This document shows positions 26,588 to 35,265 of a DNA stretch of 64,000 bases, piece by piece (position 1 is the stretch's first letter; the number at the start of each line of letters is the position of its first letter). The position numbers were made by a program, and so were the translations under genes. Origin of the DNA: Gemmatimonadota bacterium (GTDB lineage: Bacteria; Gemmatimonadota; Gemmatimonadetes; Gemmatimonadales; Gemmatimonadaceae); NCBI GenBank assembly GCA_016714015.1, contig JADJNZ010000008.1, positions 62,001 to 126,000 on the forward strand, in the 5' to 3' direction. Under the pieces are notes generated by a model, which did no database searches, had not been told where the DNA came from, and saw only the letters and a program-made list of their open reading frames with translations.

Positions 26588-27066
26588 TGTCGCGCGCCGG
26601 GGCGTGGTCTCCCGCCGGCGACGTGCTGCGCCGGGTGCACACGGCGATGCTCGGCCTCGTCCTGCTCGCCTGCGATGGTGCGGGCCCGCGTCCCGTCGCG
26701 CTCGGCGAGGACGCCTGCGGGTACTGTCGCATGACGGTGACCGATCCGCGGTTCGCCGCGGAGGTCGTGACGAGCACTGGTCGCGTGCACGTGTTCGACA
26801 GCATCGACTGCCTCGCGGGCTGGGTGCGCAGCGCCGAGCCGGGCTCGGTGCGCACCCTCTGGGTGACGGACGCGAGCGCGCCCGGCACCTTCGTCGCGGC
26901 CGAGGAGGCGGGGTATCTGCTCGAATCATCGCTCCGCGGTCCGATGGGCCGGGCGGTCGCGTTCCGATCGCTCGACGCCGCGCGCGCGGCGCATGCCACG
27001 CTCGGCGGCACGGTGGCCGACTGGCCGGCCGTGCTCGCGGACACGTCGACGCGCGGGGGGCACTGA
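26587..27066 (+). CDS. nosL: NosL copper-chaperone lipoprotein
   Basis: A 159-residue lipoprotein. Lipobox LLAC (LVLLAC) lies at ~29 from the start. The mature part has the NosL cysteine motif EDACGYCRM and a second conserved segment FDSIDCLAGWV. NosL delivers Cu(I) for the CuZ centre of NosZ. The preceding gene's stop TGA (26585-26587) overlaps both the GTG at 26584 and the ATG at 26587; the ATG is chosen. NosD starts 2 bp after the stop. Confidence 0.9.
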   Translation: MSRAGAWSPAGDVLRRVHTAMLGLVLLACDGAGPRPVALGEDACGYCRMTVTDPRFAAEVVTSTGRVHVFDSIDCLAGWVRSAEPGSVRTLWVTDASAPGTFVAAEEAGYLLESSLRGPMGRAVAFRSLDAARAAHATLGGTVADWPAVLADTSTRGGH

Positions 27067-27067
27067 G

Positions 27068-28327
27068 ATGCCGCGGTCGCGCCGGGTGATGCTAGGTCTC
27101 GCGGTGCTGGCCGCCGCGGGGCAGCTCGCCGCCCAGGATGCTTCGCCTGCGCGGACGCTCCTGGTGCGGCCGGGCTCGGCGCTCCCGACGCTGACGGCCG
27201 CCGTCGCTCGTGCAAGGCCCGGCATGACCATCCGTGTCGCGGCGGGCGAGTACCGGGAGCCCACCATCCTCGTGACGGTGCCGCGACTCACGATCGTGGG
27301 CGACGGCGCGCCGGCGTTCGATGGCGAGGGGACGCACGAGATCCTCGTGGTCCGCGCCGACGGTGTGACGGTCCGCGGCCTGACGTTCCGCAACACGGGC
27401 GTGAGCCAGATGCAGGACCGTGCTGCGCTCCGCGTGGCCGAGGCGCGCGACTGCCGGATCGAGTCGAACATCTTCCGCGATGCGCTCTTCGCGATCTACC
27501 TGCAGCGCACGACCGGCTGCGTCGTCCGCGGCAACGACATCCGCGCGTCTGGCGCCGAGGAGACGCGCAACGGCAACGGGATCCACCTCTGGTACTCACC
27601 GGGGACGCGCGTGGAGGGGAACACCGTCCGGGGACAGCGTGACGGCATCTACTTCGAGTTCTCCGATGGCTCGGTGGCCGCGGCGAACGTGAGCGAGGGC
27701 AACCGCCGCTACGGCCTCCACTTCATGTTCTCCGACTCGTGTCGGTACGAGCGCAACACCTTCCGGGCGAACGGCGCGGGGGTCGCGGTGATGTACAGCA
27801 AGCACGTCGTCATGGATGGCAACGGCTTCCTCGACGCGACGGGCAGCGGTGCATACGGCCTGCTCCTCAAGGAGATCACGGATGGCGCGCTCGTCCGGAA
27901 TCGTTTCGAAGGGAACTCCGTGGGACTCTTCCTCGAGGGCGCGTCGCGGCTCGACATCCGCGACAACGACTTCCGCCGGAACGGCTGGGCGGTGCGTCTC
28001 ATGGCCGATGCGGAGGACAGCCACTTCCGCGGCAACGTCTTCTCGGGGAACGCCTTCGACGTCGCGACCAACAGCCGCACGCTGCGCAGCGACTTCGTAG
28101 GCAACTGGTGGGATGCGTATCGCGGCTACGATCTCGACCGCGACGGGACCGGCGACGTCCCCTTCCGCCCGGTGCGCCTCTTCGCGCTCGTGGCCGAACG
28201 GCATCCCGAGACGCTGCTGCTGCTCCGCGCACCGGTGACCGCGGTGCTGGACGCCGCCGAACGGGTCTTCCCGGTGCTCACCCCGCAGGTCGCGGACGAG
28301 CGCCCGTTGATGAGGGCACCCCGATGA
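27068..28327 (+). CDS. nosD: NosD periplasmic copper-maturation protein
   Basis: A 419-residue exported right-handed beta-helix protein of the NosD/CASH family. The signal peptide is MPRSRRVMLGLAVLAAAG with cleavage near AAGQLAAQ. Repeats such as VRGLTFRNTG, SNIFRDALFAIYLQ and GNTVRGQRDGIYFEFSDG run from about 60 to 370. It is required with NosF and NosY for CuZ assembly. The stop overlaps the nosF start at 28324. Confidence 0.93.
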   Translation: MPRSRRVMLGLAVLAAAGQLAAQDASPARTLLVRPGSALPTLTAAVARARPGMTIRVAAGEYREPTILVTVPRLTIVGDGAPAFDGEGTHEILVVRADGVTVRGLTFRNTGVSQMQDRAALRVAEARDCRIESNIFRDALFAIYLQRTTGCVVRGNDIRASGAEETRNGNGIHLWYSPGTRVEGNTVRGQRDGIYFEFSDGSVAAANVSEGNRRYGLHFMFSDSCRYERNTFRANGAGVAVMYSKHVVMDGNGFLDATGSGAYGLLLKEITDGALVRNRFEGNSVGLFLEGASRLDIRDNDFRRNGWAVRLMADAEDSHFRGNVFSGNAFDVATNSRTLRSDFVGNWWDAYRGYDLDRDGTGDVPFRPVRLFALVAERHPETLLLLRAPVTAVLDAAERVFPVLTPQVADERPLMRAPR

Positions 28328-29034
28328 TGACGCTGGACGGGATCCGGAAAGCCTACGGCGCGCGCACCGTGCTCGCCGGTGTCTCGCTCGCCCTCGCCCC
28401 GGGGCGGATCGTCGCGCTGGTCGGGCCCAACGGGTCAGGGAAGACGACGCTGATCAAGCTGCTGCTCGGCCTCGCGCGACCCGACGCGGGCCGATTCCTG
28501 CTCGACGGCGTCCCGTGCGACGCGGACGGCGCGTATCGCGCGCGCATCGGCTATGCGCCGCAGGCACCGCGCTATCCCGAGCACCTCGCGGTCGGCGAGG
28601 TGTTCGCGATGCTCCGCGCGCTCCGCCCCGGCGCACCGGTCGACGAGGCGCTCGTCGACGACTTCGGGCTCCGCGGCGAGTGGGCGACCCCGGTGGGGAC
28701 GCTCTCGGGTGGCTGGCGCCAGAAGGTCGCGATCGCCTGTGCCTTCCTCTTCGCGCCCGACCTACTGATCCTCGACGAGCCCACGGCGGGGCTCGACCCG
28801 ATCGCATCGGGGCTCCTCAAGTCGCACCTCCGCGCGACGCGCGCGGCGGGACGCACGATCCTCATCAGTTCGCACATCCTCGTCGAGCTCGAGGAACTCG
28901 CGGACGACGTCGCCTTCCTCTGCGACGGCCACCTCCGTTTCGCCGGGCCGGTCGACACGTTGCTCCGCGAGACCGGCACGCGCCGACTCGAACCAGCCGT
29001 CGCCGCGCTGCTGCGCGGCCTGAGGATCGCGTGA
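28324..29034 (+). CDS. nosF: ABC transporter ATPase NosF
   Basis: A 236-residue ABC ATPase. Walker A is GPNGSGKTT, the signature is LSGGWRQK, and Walker B is LLILDEPTAGLDP; the H-loop His is in ISSHILVELEEL. With NosY and NosD it powers maturation of NosZ, probably moving a sulfur species or assisting NosD. ATG at 28324 (or the adjacent ATG at 28327) overlaps the nosD stop, and its own stop overlaps the nosY GTG start. Confidence 0.94.
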   Translation: MMTLDGIRKAYGARTVLAGVSLALAPGRIVALVGPNGSGKTTLIKLLLGLARPDAGRFLLDGVPCDADGAYRARIGYAPQAPRYPEHLAVGEVFAMLRALRPGAPVDEALVDDFGLRGEWATPVGTLSGGWRQKVAIACAFLFAPDLLILDEPTAGLDPIASGLLKSHLRATRAAGRTILISSHILVELEELADDVAFLCDGHLRFAGPVDTLLRETGTRRLEPAVAALLRGLRIA

Positions 29035-29822
29035 GCACCGTCACCCTCGTCCTGCGCGCCGGCGTCCGCGACCTCGCGCGAAGCCGGTGGCTGCTCGCCT
29101 ACGCCGCCGGGTTCTGGGTCGTCACCGAGGCGCTCTTCCTGTTCGGCGGCACCGGGCCGCAGGTGGTGCTGAGCCTGCTCAACGCGATGCTCCTCGTCGT
29201 CCCGCTCGTCGCGCTGGTCTTCGGCACGGCGCACGTGCACGCGTCGCGCGAGTTCACCGAACTCCTGCTCGCGCAGCCGCTGTCGCGCCGCGCGGTCTTC
29301 CTGGGCCTCTACCTCGGACTGGCGTTGCCGATGACCGGCGCCTTCCTCGGCGGGATCGGCCTCCCGCTGCTCCTGCACGGCGCCGCGAGCGACGCACCGC
29401 GGCTCGCGCTCCTCCTGCTCGCCACCGCGGGTGCGTTGCTGACGCTGGCCTTCGCGGCCGTTGCGATGGTCATCGCGCACGGCGTCGATGACCGGCTCCG
29501 CGCGATGGCGCGCGCGATCGGCGTCTGGTTCGCCCTCACCATCGCGTACGACGGCGCGATCATCGCCGCGGTGAGTGCGTTCGGGGACTGGCCCCTCGAG
29601 CGTCCGATGCTGCTCGCCATGCTCGGTAACCCGGTCGACCTCGCACGCGTGCTGGTGCTGACCGCGCTCGACGCGACCGCGCTGCTCGGATACACCGGCG
29701 CGGTCTTCCGCCGGTTGCTCGGCACTCCGCTCGGTCCCGCCGTCGCCCTGCTGGCGCTCTCCGCCTGGGCGGCCGTGCCGGTGCTCCTCGCCCGTCGCCG
29801 CTTCCTGCGGCGTGACTTCTGA
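29031..29822 (+). CDS. nosY: ABC transporter permease NosY
   Basis: A 263-residue ABC-2 type permease with about six hydrophobic segments (VVLSLLNAMLLVVPLVALVFG, GLYLGLALPMTGAFLGGIGL and so on). The soluble loop HASREFTELLLAQPLSRR is typical of NosY. It pairs with NosF. The GTG start overlaps the nosF stop (GTGA). Confidence 0.9.
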   Translation: MSTVTLVLRAGVRDLARSRWLLAYAAGFWVVTEALFLFGGTGPQVVLSLLNAMLLVVPLVALVFGTAHVHASREFTELLLAQPLSRRAVFLGLYLGLALPMTGAFLGGIGLPLLLHGAASDAPRLALLLLATAGALLTLAFAAVAMVIAHGVDDRLRAMARAIGVWFALTIAYDGAIIAAVSAFGDWPLERPMLLAMLGNPVDLARVLVLTALDATALLGYTGAVFRRLLGTPLGPAVALLALSAWAAVPVLLARRRFLRRDF

Positions 29823-29855
29823 ACGTCCCGACTCCATACCACTCGAGGTTCTCCC

Positions 29856-30231
29856 ATGCGCTCCCCCCGTCTCTGCCCTCGCGTACTCCCTCGCGCCGGG
29901 CGCAGATCCCCGCCGCGGAGGCCCCCCGGCGCCGCGTCTGCGCCGAGCACCGGCAAGGTCATCGAAGTCACGATGCACACGGACGAGAAGGGCAACTACT
30001 TCACGCCGGCGGAGATCCAGGCTCAGCCCGGCGACCTCCTGAGGTTCAACTCTCAGGCGTGCACAACGTGCACCCGGACCACGGGCACGGCCCCCGGCCG
30101 CGAGCACCTATGCGCAGCTCCCCGGGCAGGCGATCGACGTCCCGCTCACGTTCGGGACGGGGAGGTTCTACTTCCAGTGCGACCCGCACGCCGCGCTGGG
30201 CATGGTCGGCCACGTCGAGGTGGCACGCTGA
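29856..30231 (+). pseudogene. Cupredoxin (plastocyanin-like) with multiple frameshifts
   Basis: A small copper protein gene whose parts are in three different frames. In frame from 29856, GKVIEVTMHTDEKGNYF and PAEIQAQPGDLLRF are the N-terminal strands. A different frame at about 30047 gives GVHNVH, the first Cu His segment. The last frame, from about 30110 to 30231, gives YAQLPGQAIDVPLTFG and FYFQCDPHAALGM, the C-x2-H-x4-M Cu ligands. Together these outline a ~120-residue blue copper protein with an N-terminal signal. At least two indels break it; the signal region may hold more. It would be a candidate electron donor for NosZ if the indels are errors. Confidence 0.7.
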
Positions 30232-30259
30232 CCACGGCGGGCGTGCCGACCGCCGTGGT
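30231..30259. terminator. Bidirectional hairpin between cupredoxin and heptosyltransferase genes
   Basis: Perfect 10-bp arms ACCACGGCGG (30231-30240) and CCGCCGTGGT (30250-30259) with a 9-nt loop, in the 36-bp gap between convergent genes. No T-tract. Confidence 0.6.
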
Positions 30260-30267
30260 CAACGCCG

Positions 30268-31329
30268 CTAGTCGAGCGCGCTGATCGGCCGGCTCGCGCG
30301 GAAGTAGGTGCTGCGCCACCGCTCGACCTTGTCGAGCACCTGCTGCACCGTGATCCGCGGCATCCGATCCAGCCGGTTCTCCATCGAGAGCGGGTAGTCC
30401 TCGCCCGGCTCGCCGTACGCATCGATCATGAGGTCGCCGAACTTGCGGTAGGGACCGACCCGCTTGGGGTTGGAGTACCCGATGAGCGAGATGACCGGAC
30501 GGTCGAGCGCGACGGTCATGTGCAGCGGGCCGGTGTCGGGCGTCAGCACGAGGACCGAGCCGGCGATGATCCCGGCGAGTCCGCGCAGCCCGCCCTGCCC
30601 GAGCGCGCTGTACGGCTTCGTCCTCGCCCGCGACATGATCACCTGCTCGGCATGCACCTCTCGGGGGGAGCGGGCGCCCACCAGCACGGGCTGGAGCCCG
30701 AAGTCGTGGTACAGCGCGTCGCTCACCTCGGCCCACCGCTCCGGCAGCCAGTCCTTCTGCGGCTTGCTCGTCGCCACGACGATCGGCGCGATGGGGCGGT
30801 CGAAGCGCGAGATGAACTCGCGCTGCCAGTGCTGCTCCTGCGACGTCCAGGGCCCGAGGTCCCACGTCACGGGCTCGTGCGGCACGCCGAGCCAGTCGCA
30901 GAACTCGAAGTACTGGTCCTGCACGTGCTGCATCGCGTGCGGCGGGATGCGGTGCGTGGTGAAGAGCCAGTTCGCGTCGCGCGCACGCGCGCGGTCGAAC
31001 CCGAGCTTCACCGGGGCCTGCGTGAAGCCGGTGATGATCCCCGCCTTGAAGTACACCTGCAGGTTGATGACGAGGTCGAAGCGCCGGGCCGAGAGTTCGC
31101 GCCGGATGTCGAGGAACCCCTGCACGCCCTTGGTGCGATCGAACAGGAGGATCTCATCCACGCACCGATGGCCCCGCACGAGCGTCGCCGGCCCGGGTTG
31201 CAGCACCCACGTCACATGCATCGCGGGATGGTGCCGTTTGAGCGCCGTGAGGACGGGGAGGACGTGCACCGCGTCCCCCACGGCGGACATCATCACGACG
31301 CAGACGCGATCGAGCGGGACGCGGCTCAT
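30268..31329 (-). CDS. Glycosyltransferase family 9 (heptosyltransferase-like)
   Basis: A 353-residue GT-B glycosyltransferase of family 9. The N-terminal MMSAVGDAVHVLPVLTALK and C-terminal VLTPDTGPLHMTVALDRPVISLIGYSNPKR carry the nucleotide-heptose or nucleotide-hexose binding signature. Members build lipopolysaccharide inner core. ATG at 31329 overlaps the Kdo kinase-like stop (ATGA), and the two genes form an envelope sugar pair. Exact acceptor unknown. Confidence 0.85.
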   Translation of the reverse strand: MSRVPLDRVCVVMMSAVGDAVHVLPVLTALKRHHPAMHVTWVLQPGPATLVRGHRCVDEILLFDRTKGVQGFLDIRRELSARRFDLVINLQVYFKAGIITGFTQAPVKLGFDRARARDANWLFTTHRIPPHAMQHVQDQYFEFCDWLGVPHEPVTWDLGPWTSQEQHWQREFISRFDRPIAPIVVATSKPQKDWLPERWAEVSDALYHDFGLQPVLVGARSPREVHAEQVIMSRARTKPYSALGQGGLRGLAGIIAGSVLVLTPDTGPLHMTVALDRPVISLIGYSNPKRVGPYRKFGDLMIDAYGEPGEDYPLSMENRLDRMPRITVQQVLDKVERWRSTYFRASRPISALD

Positions 31330-32093
31330 CCGGGAGTTCCCGAGAGCTCGGCGAGTCGGGCCAGCGCCGCGTCATCGAGCTCGAGCGTTCGGCGGTCGCG
31401 CAGCTTGCGCAGCGAGCGGTCGAGTCGTGCGAGGTTCTGCGCCCCCACTTCGGGATCGTTCGGCGCCCGGAACCGCACGCGGTCGACGTCGAGCACCCAC
31501 GCGGCCCAGCGATTCCCGTCACGCGCCAGGAAGAGGTTCTTCGCGTTGAGGTCCGCATGCTGCGCCCCGGCCGCGCGGAGGTCGCGCAGCAACGTGCCCA
31601 CGGCGATCAGCATCGTCTCGCGTGACGACGCGTCGGCGTCGCGCCACGAGACGGGGAACTCCGCTCCCACGGGCAGTCGGCGCGTCGCCACGTCGCACCG
31701 GCAGAGACCCGGCCCCGCCGGGTAGAGCGCGTACGCGACGACGTCGGGTGTGCGCACCCCCGCCTCCTGCAGGCGCAGTGCCGTCTCGAGCTCCCAGGGC
31801 GCGCGTCCCGGCCACACGAAACGGTCCCCGCGCACGCCGGCGAGCAGGCCGCCTCGCCGCGCGTGCCGCACGACCACGTCGATCGCGGCGCCGGGAAGCG
31901 GGACGCCCCACGCGGTCGCACGGCCCTGGAACGGTTCGGCCCCCGGTACCGCCTCCGCCCACGCATGGAGGCTCGCGGCGCCCTGCAACGCGCGGCGCAA
32001 GCCGGCGGCGGCCGCCACGCGAGCGACCACGACCGTGGGACCGACGTCGAATCGTTCGTAGCCGTTCGGCGCGACGATGGCCGAGAGCGTCAC
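31326..32093 (-). CDS. Kdo kinase-like protein (KdkA/InaA family)
   Basis: A 255-residue kinase-fold protein. Motif HADLNAKN (His179, Asp181, Asn183) is the catalytic loop, and VLDVDRV is the likely DFG-equivalent metal site near residue 201. GRAPWELETALRLQEAGVRTPDVVAY is the region holding the alpha-C-like glutamate. These fit the lipopolysaccharide kinase family, which phosphorylates Kdo in core LPS. The GTG start at 32093 overlaps the cyclase stop (GTGA). Envelope location and linkage to a GT9 gene support the assignment. Confidence 0.82.
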   Translation of the reverse strand: MTLSAIVAPNGYERFDVGPTVVVARVAAAAGLRRALQGAASLHAWAEAVPGAEPFQGRATAWGVPLPGAAIDVVVRHARRGGLLAGVRGDRFVWPGRAPWELETALRLQEAGVRTPDVVAYALYPAGPGLCRCDVATRRLPVGAEFPVSWRDADASSRETMLIAVGTLLRDLRAAGAQHADLNAKNLFLARDGNRWAAWVLDVDRVRFRAPNDPEVGAQNLARLDRSLRKLRDRRTLELDDAALARLAELSGTPG

Positions 32094-33664
32094 CGCTGGA
32101 CGCGGAAGACCGGCAACGCCTGGCTCTTCCCCTTGAGCTCCATCGGGGGGAGCGACTCGAGCGGCGGCGGCGACCCCAATTCGTTGCGGAAGTACTCGGA
32201 GAGCAGGATCTCGCCTGGCCCGGCAGCGCCGCACAGGCGGCTCGACACGTTCACCGGATCGCCGATGACCGTGTACTCGAGACGCCGGTCCGACCCGATG
32301 TTGCCGGCGAAGACGTCGCCGACGTTGAGCCCGATCCCGATCTGCAGCACCGGCCGCCCCTCGGAGCGCCACCGCGCGTTCAACCGGTCGAGCTCCTCCA
32401 TCATGTCGAGCGCCGCCTGCATCGCGCGGTCGCAGTCGTCGTGCTCGCCGATCGGCGCGCCCCACTGCGCCATCACCGCGTCGCCGATGAACTTGTCGAG
32501 CGTCCCGCCGTGACGGAACACGCACTCCACCATCTCGGTGAAGTACTCGGTGAGGAGCTTCGCCATGGTGTCGGCGCTCATCGTCTCCGACAGTGCGGTG
32601 AAGCCACGGATGTCGGAGAAGAGCACCGCGACCTTCCGCTTGTCGCCGCCCAGCTTCACCGCATCGGGGCTCGACGCGATGCGCGCCGCGAGGTGCGGCG
32701 TGAAGAAGCGCTCGAAGTTGCTGCGGGCGAGCGCCTCCTGCCGGATGCGCACCGCCAGCTGCCCGTTCTCGATCGCCACCGCCGCGATGCCGGAGAACGC
32801 GATGAGGAAGTCGAGGTCCATCTCGTTGAACCGCTTGAGCGAGAAGTTGTCGACGTAGAGCACGCCGAGCACGCGATTCTCGCTGCCGATGAGCGGCACG
32901 CAGATCGCCGACTTCACCTTCTGCAGCACCACCGACTGCCCCTGGAACCGTTGGTCGTCGCCCGCGTCGTCCGAGAGCACGGCGACCTTGTCGTCCACCG
33001 CCATCCGCGCGATCGACTGCGGGATGTCGCTCGAGGCGCGCTCGCCGCGGCGGTCCCGCGAGATCTTCGGGTGGAGCAGCCCGAAGTCGTCGGTGAGCTG
33101 GATGGCGCACCGGTCCGCCTCGAGCACCTGGAAGGCGTACTCGGCGATCTTCTGCAACAGCGCCTCGAGGTCGGCCGACCGCGTGAGCCCCTTCGAGACC
33201 TCGAGGAGGATCGCGAGGCGTCGACGGTCGCGCTCCGCGGGGTCCGCGCTCGAGGCCGAGTCGTTGAGCTTCGCCTTGCCGCCGAGGGCGAGTGCTTCGC
33301 CGGTCTTGGGAATCTGTCGGACGATCGTCGCGCCACCCGGTTTGCCCGCCGGCGCGGGCGTCGGCGCCGATCGCGCCGGCGTCACCTGCTCGAGCCGGAA
33401 GACGACCTTGCCGAACGTGACCTCGTCCCCCGGCACGAGGAGCGACTTGTCGATCTGCACCCCGTTCACGAACGTGCCGTTCGACGAGCCGGCGTCCATC
33501 ACCTCGACCCCACCCGGCGTCACCTTCAGGTCCGCGTGCTTGCGGGAGATCGTGGGGTCGACGACGGCGCAGTCGTTCGTGACCGCGCGGCCCACGCTCA
33601 GGAGGCCGCTGCCCGAGAGCTCGAAGGTGTAGGTGTTACCGACGCCGATCAGCCGATAGTGCAT
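32090..33664 (-). CDS. FHA-GAF-adenylate/guanylate cyclase
   Basis: A 524-residue signalling protein. Residues ~20-95 form an FHA domain (Arg26, Ser40, His43, Asn62 match its phosphothreonine site in GRAVTNDC, SRKHA and SSNGTFVNG). Residues ~165-315 form a GAF domain (RCAIQLTDDFGLLHP, KVKSAICVPLIGS). A class III cyclase catalytic domain follows, with metal Asp in VAVLFSDIRGFTALSE and KFIGDAVMAQWGAP. It probably makes cAMP or cGMP in response to a phosphoprotein or small ligand. ATG at 33664; the 3' end overlaps the Kdo kinase-like gene by 4 nt. Confidence 0.92.
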   Translation of the reverse strand: MHYRLIGVGNTYTFELSGSGLLSVGRAVTNDCAVVDPTISRKHADLKVTPGGVEVMDAGSSNGTFVNGVQIDKSLLVPGDEVTFGKVVFRLEQVTPARSAPTPAPAGKPGGATIVRQIPKTGEALALGGKAKLNDSASSADPAERDRRRLAILLEVSKGLTRSADLEALLQKIAEYAFQVLEADRCAIQLTDDFGLLHPKISRDRRGERASSDIPQSIARMAVDDKVAVLSDDAGDDQRFQGQSVVLQKVKSAICVPLIGSENRVLGVLYVDNFSLKRFNEMDLDFLIAFSGIAAVAIENGQLAVRIRQEALARSNFERFFTPHLAARIASSPDAVKLGGDKRKVAVLFSDIRGFTALSETMSADTMAKLLTEYFTEMVECVFRHGGTLDKFIGDAVMAQWGAPIGEHDDCDRAMQAALDMMEELDRLNARWRSEGRPVLQIGIGLNVGDVFAGNIGSDRRLEYTVIGDPVNVSSRLCGAAGPGEILLSEYFRNELGSPPPLESLPPMELKGKSQALPVFRVQR

Positions 33665-33699
33665 GACGAGAAAATACGTGACGGGAGCGGGGAGTGCGA

Positions 33700-35217
33700 C
33701 TACCCGGCCACCCCGGCGCCCCCCGCCCTGGCCGCCGCCCGAACCCGTCCGATCGCCGTCAGCATCGCCCGCGCCTTGTTCTCCGTCTCCGCCCACTCCT
33801 TCGCGGGATCCGAATCGGCGACGATCGCCGCGCCCGCCTGCACCGAGGCCACCTCGCCCGCCAGCACGCATGTCCGGATCGTGATCGCGAGGTCCATGCG
33901 CCGATCACCCCAGGCCACGTAGCCCAGCGCCCCGGCGTACGGGCCGCGCCGCTCGGGCTCCAGCGCATCGATCACCTGCATCGCGCGGACCTTGGGCGCC
34001 CCGGTCATCGTCCCGGCGGGGAAGACCGCCCGGAAGGTCTCCAGCGCCGAGCCGTCGTCGCGAAGCATCCCCTCGACCTGGCTCACCAGGTGGTGCACAT
34101 GGGAGTAGCGCTCGACCTGCATCAGTTCGGTCACCTGGACGCTCCCGTACTGCGCGACGCGGCCCACGTCGTTGCGCCCCAGGTCGACCAGCATGATGTG
34201 CTCGGCGCGCTCCTTCTCGTCCGCCGCCAGTTCGGCCGCCTGTGCGGCGTCCTCCTCGGGCGTCCGCCCTCGCGGGCGCGTCCCCGCGATCGGTCGCACG
34301 ACCACCCGGCCGTCCGCGACCCGCACGAGGAGTTCCGGCGAGCTGCCGACGATCTCGAGGTCCCCGAGCACCAGATGGTACATGTAGGGAGACGGGTTCA
34401 GCGCCCGGATCGCGCGGTAGAGCGCCGTGCCGCTGAAGTCGCGCGGCACCGCGATCCGCCGGGCGAGGAGCGCCTGGAAGACATCGCCGGCGAGGATGTG
34501 CTCCTTGATCCGCCCCACGTCGGCAAGGAACGCGTCGCGCGCGTAGCTCGATCGGCCCTCGGCCGGCGCGGCGTCGACGTCGAGTTCCAGCGGTGGGAGG
34601 GCGGGCCCCGAGCGCAGGCGCGCGAGCGTGGCGTCGATCTCCGCCTGCGCGCCCGCCCACGCCGCCCGGCAGGCGCGCTCGTCCGCGGGGTCCGGCGACA
34701 CGACCGACGCGACGACGCGGGCCTGCGCGCGGAGGTTGTCGACGATGACCACGCACCCCGTGAGCAGGAAGAGCGCGTCGGGCGCCGCGATGCCGCGCGC
34801 GGGGGGCGTGCCGATCCGCTCGATGTGGCGCACGACATCGTACGAGAAGAACCCCACCGCGCCACCCCAGAACGCGCCAAGCTCCGGCGCGTCGACGGGC
34901 GGATGCTGGGTCAGTCGCGCGCGCAGGTCGACGAACGGGTCGTCCGTCCGGCGCGCCCCGTGCCAGCCGAGGGCGGGGAGCCAATCCTCGACGACGCCGT
35001 CCGTCAGCCGCCAGGCGGCCCGGGGTGCGGTGCCGAAGAAGCTGTAGCGCGCCCACGTCTCACCGCCGGCCGGCGCCGATTCGAGGAGGAACGCGAACGG
35101 CGGCTCGCGCAGGCGATGGAACGCGGCGACGGCCGTGTCGGCGTCGAGGAGATGGTCGCGCCACACGGGGACGAGGGCGCCGACGCGGCACCGGGCGCGG
35201 AAGGCGGCGAAGTTCAC
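33700..35217 (-). CDS. trpE: Chorismate-binding enzyme, anthranilate synthase component I / PabB
   Basis: A 505-residue enzyme with the chorismate-binding domain. Motifs: PIAGTRPRGRTPEED, LVDLGRNDVGRVA, and FPAGTMTGAPKVRAMQVI. The N-terminal half carries the TrpE/PabB regulatory-type domain. It converts chorismate and ammonia (from a TrpG/PabA partner, not in the window) to anthranilate or aminodeoxychorismate; the two roles cannot be separated from sequence. The GTG at 35217 lies 48 bp from the divergent outer-membrane protein gene. The cyclase starts 35 bp downstream. Confidence 0.85.
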   Translation of the reverse strand: MNFAAFRARCRVGALVPVWRDHLLDADTAVAAFHRLREPPFAFLLESAPAGGETWARYSFFGTAPRAAWRLTDGVVEDWLPALGWHGARRTDDPFVDLRARLTQHPPVDAPELGAFWGGAVGFFSYDVVRHIERIGTPPARGIAAPDALFLLTGCVVIVDNLRAQARVVASVVSPDPADERACRAAWAGAQAEIDATLARLRSGPALPPLELDVDAAPAEGRSSYARDAFLADVGRIKEHILAGDVFQALLARRIAVPRDFSGTALYRAIRALNPSPYMYHLVLGDLEIVGSSPELLVRVADGRVVVRPIAGTRPRGRTPEEDAAQAAELAADEKERAEHIMLVDLGRNDVGRVAQYGSVQVTELMQVERYSHVHHLVSQVEGMLRDDGSALETFRAVFPAGTMTGAPKVRAMQVIDALEPERRGPYAGALGYVAWGDRRMDLAITIRTCVLAGEVASVQAGAAIVADSDPAKEWAETENKARAMLTAIGRVRAAARAGGAGVAG

Positions 35218-35265
35218 CGGGGGCCTGCGGTTGTGAGCGGCGTCCCGCCGACTGAAATTCCCTGC

